Source: an uncultured Clostridia bacterium
GTDB taxonomy: Bacteria; Bacillota; Clostridia; Christensenellales; UBA1242
Direction of reading: 5' to 3'
DNA: 8,240 nucleotides
NCBI GenBank assembly: GCA_947584775.1
Contig: CANPWT010000046.1
Location: 1 to 8,240, forward strand
In this document: positions 6,210 to 8,240 of the stretch, piece by piece
Numbering within the stretch: the first letter of the stretch is position 1
Layout: every line of letters starts with the position of its first letter
Notes under the pieces: generated by a model
Told to the model about the DNA's origin: nothing
The model's input: only the letters and a program-made list of their open reading frames with translations
Databases searched by the model: none
Translations under genes and position numbers: made by a program

Positions 6210-6755
6210 ATGTCAAGAATTGGAAAATTACCTATCTCTATCCCTGCCGGCGTAAGCGTTGAAGTGGCAGGAAACATAGTAACTGTTAAAGGCGCAAAAG
6301 GCACTCTTACACAAGAGTTTTCTAAAAACGTAACAGTAGAAGTTAAAAATAATCATGTGTATGTTGTTCGCAATGACGAATCAACAGACAGCAACATGAA
6401 GCAAGGTTTGTATCGTCAGTTAATCCACAATATGGTTGCCGGCGTTAAGGACGGCTTTACAAAATCTTTATCTGTTAAAGGCGTTGGTTACAAACTTGCT
6501 AAACAAGGCAACAAACTTGTTATGAATTTAGGTTTAAGCCATCCGGTTGAATTTGCCGAAGTTGAAGGCATCACCCTAGAAGCACCAGACAATAACACAA
6601 TCCTTGTTAAAGGTGCAGACAAACAACTTGTTGGTGCAGTTGCAGCAAAAATTAAAGCATTACGCCCAATTGAACCTTATCATGGTTATGGCATTAAATA
6701 CACAAATGAAACTGTTTTGTTAAAACCTGGTAAGAGCGCGGGCAAGAAGAAGTAG
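6210..6755 (+). CDS. rplF: 50S ribosomal protein L6
   Basis: L6 lies at the base of the L7/L12 stalk near the sarcin-ricin loop, where translation GTPases bind. The length of 181 residues is typical. It shows two successive L6-type repeats. The first is MSRIGKLPISIPAGVSVEV with VTVKGAKGTLTQEF (residues 24-37). The second is SLSVKGVGYKLAKQGNKLVMNLGLSHPVEF (86-115) with TILVKGADKQLVGAVAAKIKALRPIEPYHGYGIKY. The motif YHGYGIKY replaces the common YKGKGIRY; otherwise it is ordinary. The ribosome binding site is GAGGTG overlapping the rpsH stop. The TAG stop sits in TAGGAGGT (6753-6760), which serves rplR. Confidence 0.98.
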   Translation: MSRIGKLPISIPAGVSVEVAGNIVTVKGAKGTLTQEFSKNVTVEVKNNHVYVVRNDESTDSNMKQGLYRQLIHNMVAGVKDGFTKSLSVKGVGYKLAKQGNKLVMNLGLSHPVEFAEVEGITLEAPDNNTILVKGADKQLVGAVAAKIKALRPIEPYHGYGIKYTNETVLLKPGKSAGKKK

Positions 6756-6766
6756 GAGGTTAAGTT

Positions 6767-7113
6767 ATGCTAAAAAAGATTAATAAAAATAGCAATCGTG
6801 TTAAACACCACATCAGGATTAGACATGACTTGGCTGGAACTACCGCTCGTCCAAGATTGTGCGTTTACCGCAGTTTAAATCACATCTATGCGCAAATTAT
6901 AGATGACCAAAAGGGTGTTACACTTGTAAGTTGCAACACAACTCAAAGTGCAAAACAAACATAGAGCAAGCGCAATATGTTGGTGAACAAATTGCCAAAC
7001 TTGCCCTAAAAAAGAAAATCACAGAAGTAGTTTTTGATAGAGGTGGCTATTTATACACCGGTCGAGTAAAAGCATTGGCTGACGGCGCTAGGGCCGCTGG
7101 CTTAAAATTTTAA
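6767..7113 (+). pseudogene. rplR: 50S ribosomal protein L18, reading frame broken by -1 shift
   Basis: L18 binds 5S rRNA with L5 and brings it to the 50S central protuberance. The N-terminal piece reads from ATG 6767: [20 protein letters not shown], then [25 protein letters not shown], and stops at TAG 6962-6964. The C-terminal piece continues in the -1 frame: [47 protein letters not shown], stop TAA 7113. Both halves match the family without gap. The switch falls at GCAAAAC (6950-6956), four A. One added A gives SAKTNIEQ and a 115-residue protein, close to the normal 115-122. No residue appears lost and neither half has decayed, so this is a very recent lesion, a sequencing or assembly error, or recoding. 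Since L18 is essential in well-studied bacteria, an error is the leading reading; I typed it pseudogene only because the frame is broken as given. The ribosome binding site is TAGGAGGT fused with the rplF stop. Confidence 0.93.
6950..6956 (+). other. probable frameshift point in rplR (A4 run)
   Basis: The bases GCAAAAC hold the only place near the break where a one-base change joins the two L18 halves with a family-like sequence. The zero frame reads GCA AAA CAA ACA TAG; the -1 frame reads ACA AAC ATA GAG after the shared lysine codon. A lysine tRNA could re-pair one base back on AAA. However, the heptamer is not a canonical X-XXY-YYZ slip site, and I see no strong stem-loop directly after it. 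Confidence 0.85.
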
Positions 7114-7122
7114 GGAGAAATT

Positions 7123-7644
7123 ATGGCACAACAACAAAAACGTGAGTTTAGAAAACCAAGAATTGAAGAAAAAGACGAATTTGACAAGAAAATGCTTGCT
7201 GTGAGAAGGGTTACCAAAGTTGTTCAAGGCGGACGTACAATGCGTTTTTCTGCCCTTGTAGTAGTTGGCGACAAAAAAGGCAGAGTTGGCATGGGATTAG
7301 CAAAAGCAAGTGAAGTTCCAGCAGCCATCGAAAAAGCAACAAAAGCGGCTAAAAAATCTTTAATCAATGTTCCTGTAATTGAAGGCACTATTCCGCATGA
7401 AATTATAGGCAAATTTGCAAAAACATCAGTTATTATGATGCCTAGCAAAAAAGGTAGCGGTTTAATTGCTGGTGGCGCTGCGCGTACCGTATTTGAATTG
7501 GCAGGTTACACTGATATATCTGCAAAAATCCATGGTTCAACTGATAAAATTAATGTTGTTAGGGCAACTTTAAACGGCTTAAAAAGTTTAAGGACAAAAG
7601 AACAAGTTGCTTTCCTTCGCGGCAAATCAGTTGAAGAAATATAG
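7123..7644 (+). CDS. rpsE: 30S ribosomal protein S5
   Basis: S5 acts at the mRNA entry channel and in decoding accuracy; its N-terminal loop is the spectinomycin-resistance site. The length of 173 residues is typical. The N-terminal double-stranded-RNA-binding-like domain has VRRVTKVVQGGRTMRFSALVVVGDKKGRVGMG (residues 27-58) and AKASEVPAAIEKATKAAKKSLINV. The C-terminal domain has IPHEIIGKFAKTSVIMMPSKKGSGLIAGGAART, then FELAGYTDI and INVVRATLNGLKSL. The end is LRGKSVEEI. The variant GSTDKINVV stands where GSxNPxNxV is usual. The ribosome binding site TAAGGAG is fused with the TAA stop of rplR, so its translation may depend on ribosomes finishing L18. The TAG stop is inside TAGGAGG for rpmD. 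Confidence 0.98.
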   Translation: MAQQQKREFRKPRIEEKDEFDKKMLAVRRVTKVVQGGRTMRFSALVVVGDKKGRVGMGLAKASEVPAAIEKATKAAKKSLINVPVIEGTIPHEIIGKFAKTSVIMMPSKKGSGLIAGGAARTVFELAGYTDISAKIHGSTDKINVVRATLNGLKSLRTKEQVAFLRGKSVEEI

Positions 7645-7653
7645 GAGGAAATC

Positions 7654-7845
7654 ATGGCTAAAAAACAAGAAAAAACATTAAAAGTAACTCTTAAAAAAAG
7701 TGCAATTGGTTTTGACAAGCGCCAAGCCAAAATTGTGGAAGCATTAGGCTTTAAAAAAGTTGGTCAAACCAGAATCCTCCCAGATAACGATTGTATCAGA
7801 GGTAGCATCTTCAAAATTAAACACTTGTTAGAAGTGGAAGAATAA
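7654..7845 (+). CDS. rpmD: 50S ribosomal protein L30
   Basis: L30 is a small ferredoxin-like-fold protein of the 50S subunit. It is not universal: it is absent from several bacterial groups, so its presence has some taxonomic value. The length is 63 residues (family ~57-63). After a short MAKKQEK lead it shows [36 protein letters not shown], then the conserved [16 protein letters not shown] end (IRG from about residue 48). The start follows TAGGAGG (7642-7648) by 5 bases. It lies between S5 and L15 as in the standard spc order. It stops at TAA, then 16 bases holding AAAGGAG lead to rplO; this is the largest gap in the window. Confidence 0.97.
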   Translation: MAKKQEKTLKVTLKKSAIGFDKRQAKIVEALGFKKVGQTRILPDNDCIRGSIFKIKHLLEVEE

Positions 7846-7861
7846 GCATAAAGGAGAAATT

Positions 7862-8240
7862 ATGTATTTACACGATTTAAGAAATGCTGATGGTGAAAAA
7901 CAAAAAAAGTTACGCCTAGGCAGAGGTATTGGTAGTGGTGTTGGCAAAACATCCGGCAAAGGCCATAAAGGTCAAAATGCCCGTTCTGGCGGTGGCGTTC
8001 GCCCAGGTTTTGAAGGTGGTCAAAATCCGCTATACAGAAGGTTGCCTGCTCGTGGTTTTAGCAATGCTAAATTCAAAAAGGTTTATTCAACAGTTAACGT
8101 TTCTAGCCTTAACGTCTTTGAGGCTAACACAGAGGTTGACGCTGTTAAACTTTTAGAGTATGGCATTTTGTCTAAAATAGAAAAGGACGGCGTTAAAATT
8201 TTAGGCAATGGTGAACTTACCGTTGCACTAACTGTTAAGG
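7862..8240 (+). CDS. rplO: 50S ribosomal protein L15, N-terminal part (3' end outside window)
   Basis: L15 is an early-to-middle 50S assembly protein with a long glycine-rich N-terminal extension that threads through 23S rRNA. The frame stays open to the window end, giving 126 residues of a family of about 145-150. The extension shows [21 protein letters not shown] (residues 18-38) and [29 protein letters not shown] (40-68). The folded part shows [13 protein letters not shown] and the [11 protein letters not shown] segment near the end. QNPLYRRLP is a small change from the usual QMPLxRRLP. AAAGGAGAAATT before the ATG at 7862 sets the start. From the standard order secY would be expected next, beyond the window. 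Confidence 0.97.
   Translation, partial: MYLHDLRNADGEKQKKLRLGRGIGSGVGKTSGKGHKGQNARSGGGVRPGFEGGQNPLYRRLPARGFSNAKFKKVYSTVNVSSLNVFEANTEVDAVKLLEYGILSKIEKDGVKILGNGELTVALTVK

Noticed and set aside
6956..7000. Possible stem-loop stimulating programmed -1 shifting in rplR
   Set aside because: By eye only a 4-base-pair stem (UUGG/CCAA) with a long loop is seen, which is not convincing as a recoding signal.
7846..7861. Terminator or attenuator in the longest gap (rpmD-rplO)
   Set aside because: The gap is only 16 bases, holds the rplO ribosome binding site and has no inverted repeat or T-run.
7929..8156. Plus-strand 75-codon frame at the end of the window
   Set aside because: It is out of frame inside the clear N-terminal part of rplO (L15), which is open from 7862 to the window end.
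1..8240. Reassigned genetic code (TGA as tryptophan)
   Set aside because: All twenty genes read without in-frame TGA and tryptophans checked are TGG, so the standard bacterial code explains everything seen.

Overview
The window is an internal, one-direction (+ strand) stretch of the S10-spc ribosomal protein supercluster of a bacterium. It starts inside rplC (L3) and ends inside rplO (L15). All twenty genes keep the classical bacterial order: rplC-rplD-rplW-rplB-rpsS-rplV-rpsC-rplP-rpmC-rpsQ (S10 block), then rplN-rplX-rplE-rpsN-rpsH-rplF-rplR-rpsE-rpmD-rplO (spc block).

The DNA is AT-rich. Nearly every gene has a strong GGAGG-type ribosome binding site. S14 is the short zinc-binding form and L24 carries a four-cysteine C-terminal knuckle. 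L16 starts MLMPKR and L2 has a GGxNRRKYR segment. From memory of these families this points to a low-GC Bacillota lineage, most likely Clostridia-like and perhaps an uncultured gut organism. The taxon is an inference; no rRNA gene is present to confirm it.

The layout is very compact. Gaps run from 1 to 16 bases, rplD/rplW overlap by one base (TAATG) and rplP/rpmC overlap by 11 bases. The S10 and spc blocks join without a break (9 bases between rpsQ and rplN). I see no promoter, attenuator or terminator, so the window probably lies in one long transcript with extensive translational coupling. The products build both subunits: S3, S5, S8, S14, S17 and S19 for 30S; L2-L6, L14-L16, L18, L22-L24, L29 and L30 for 50S. 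L5 and L18 bind 5S rRNA. L4 and L22 form the exit-tunnel constriction, and L23 with L29 frame the tunnel exit.

I found no new biological system; this is core informational machinery. The clearest anomaly is a -1 frame break in rplR (L18) at a run of four A near 6952-6955. One extra A restores a complete L18, so an assembly or sequencing indel is the leading explanation, with a real mutation or recoding as alternatives. Lesser points are stop codons fused to the next Shine-Dalgarno (TAGGAG), no TGA stop among 19, a 21-base repeated initiation region before rplD and rplV, a start choice for rpmC, and unusual loop sequences in L4, L22 and L16.
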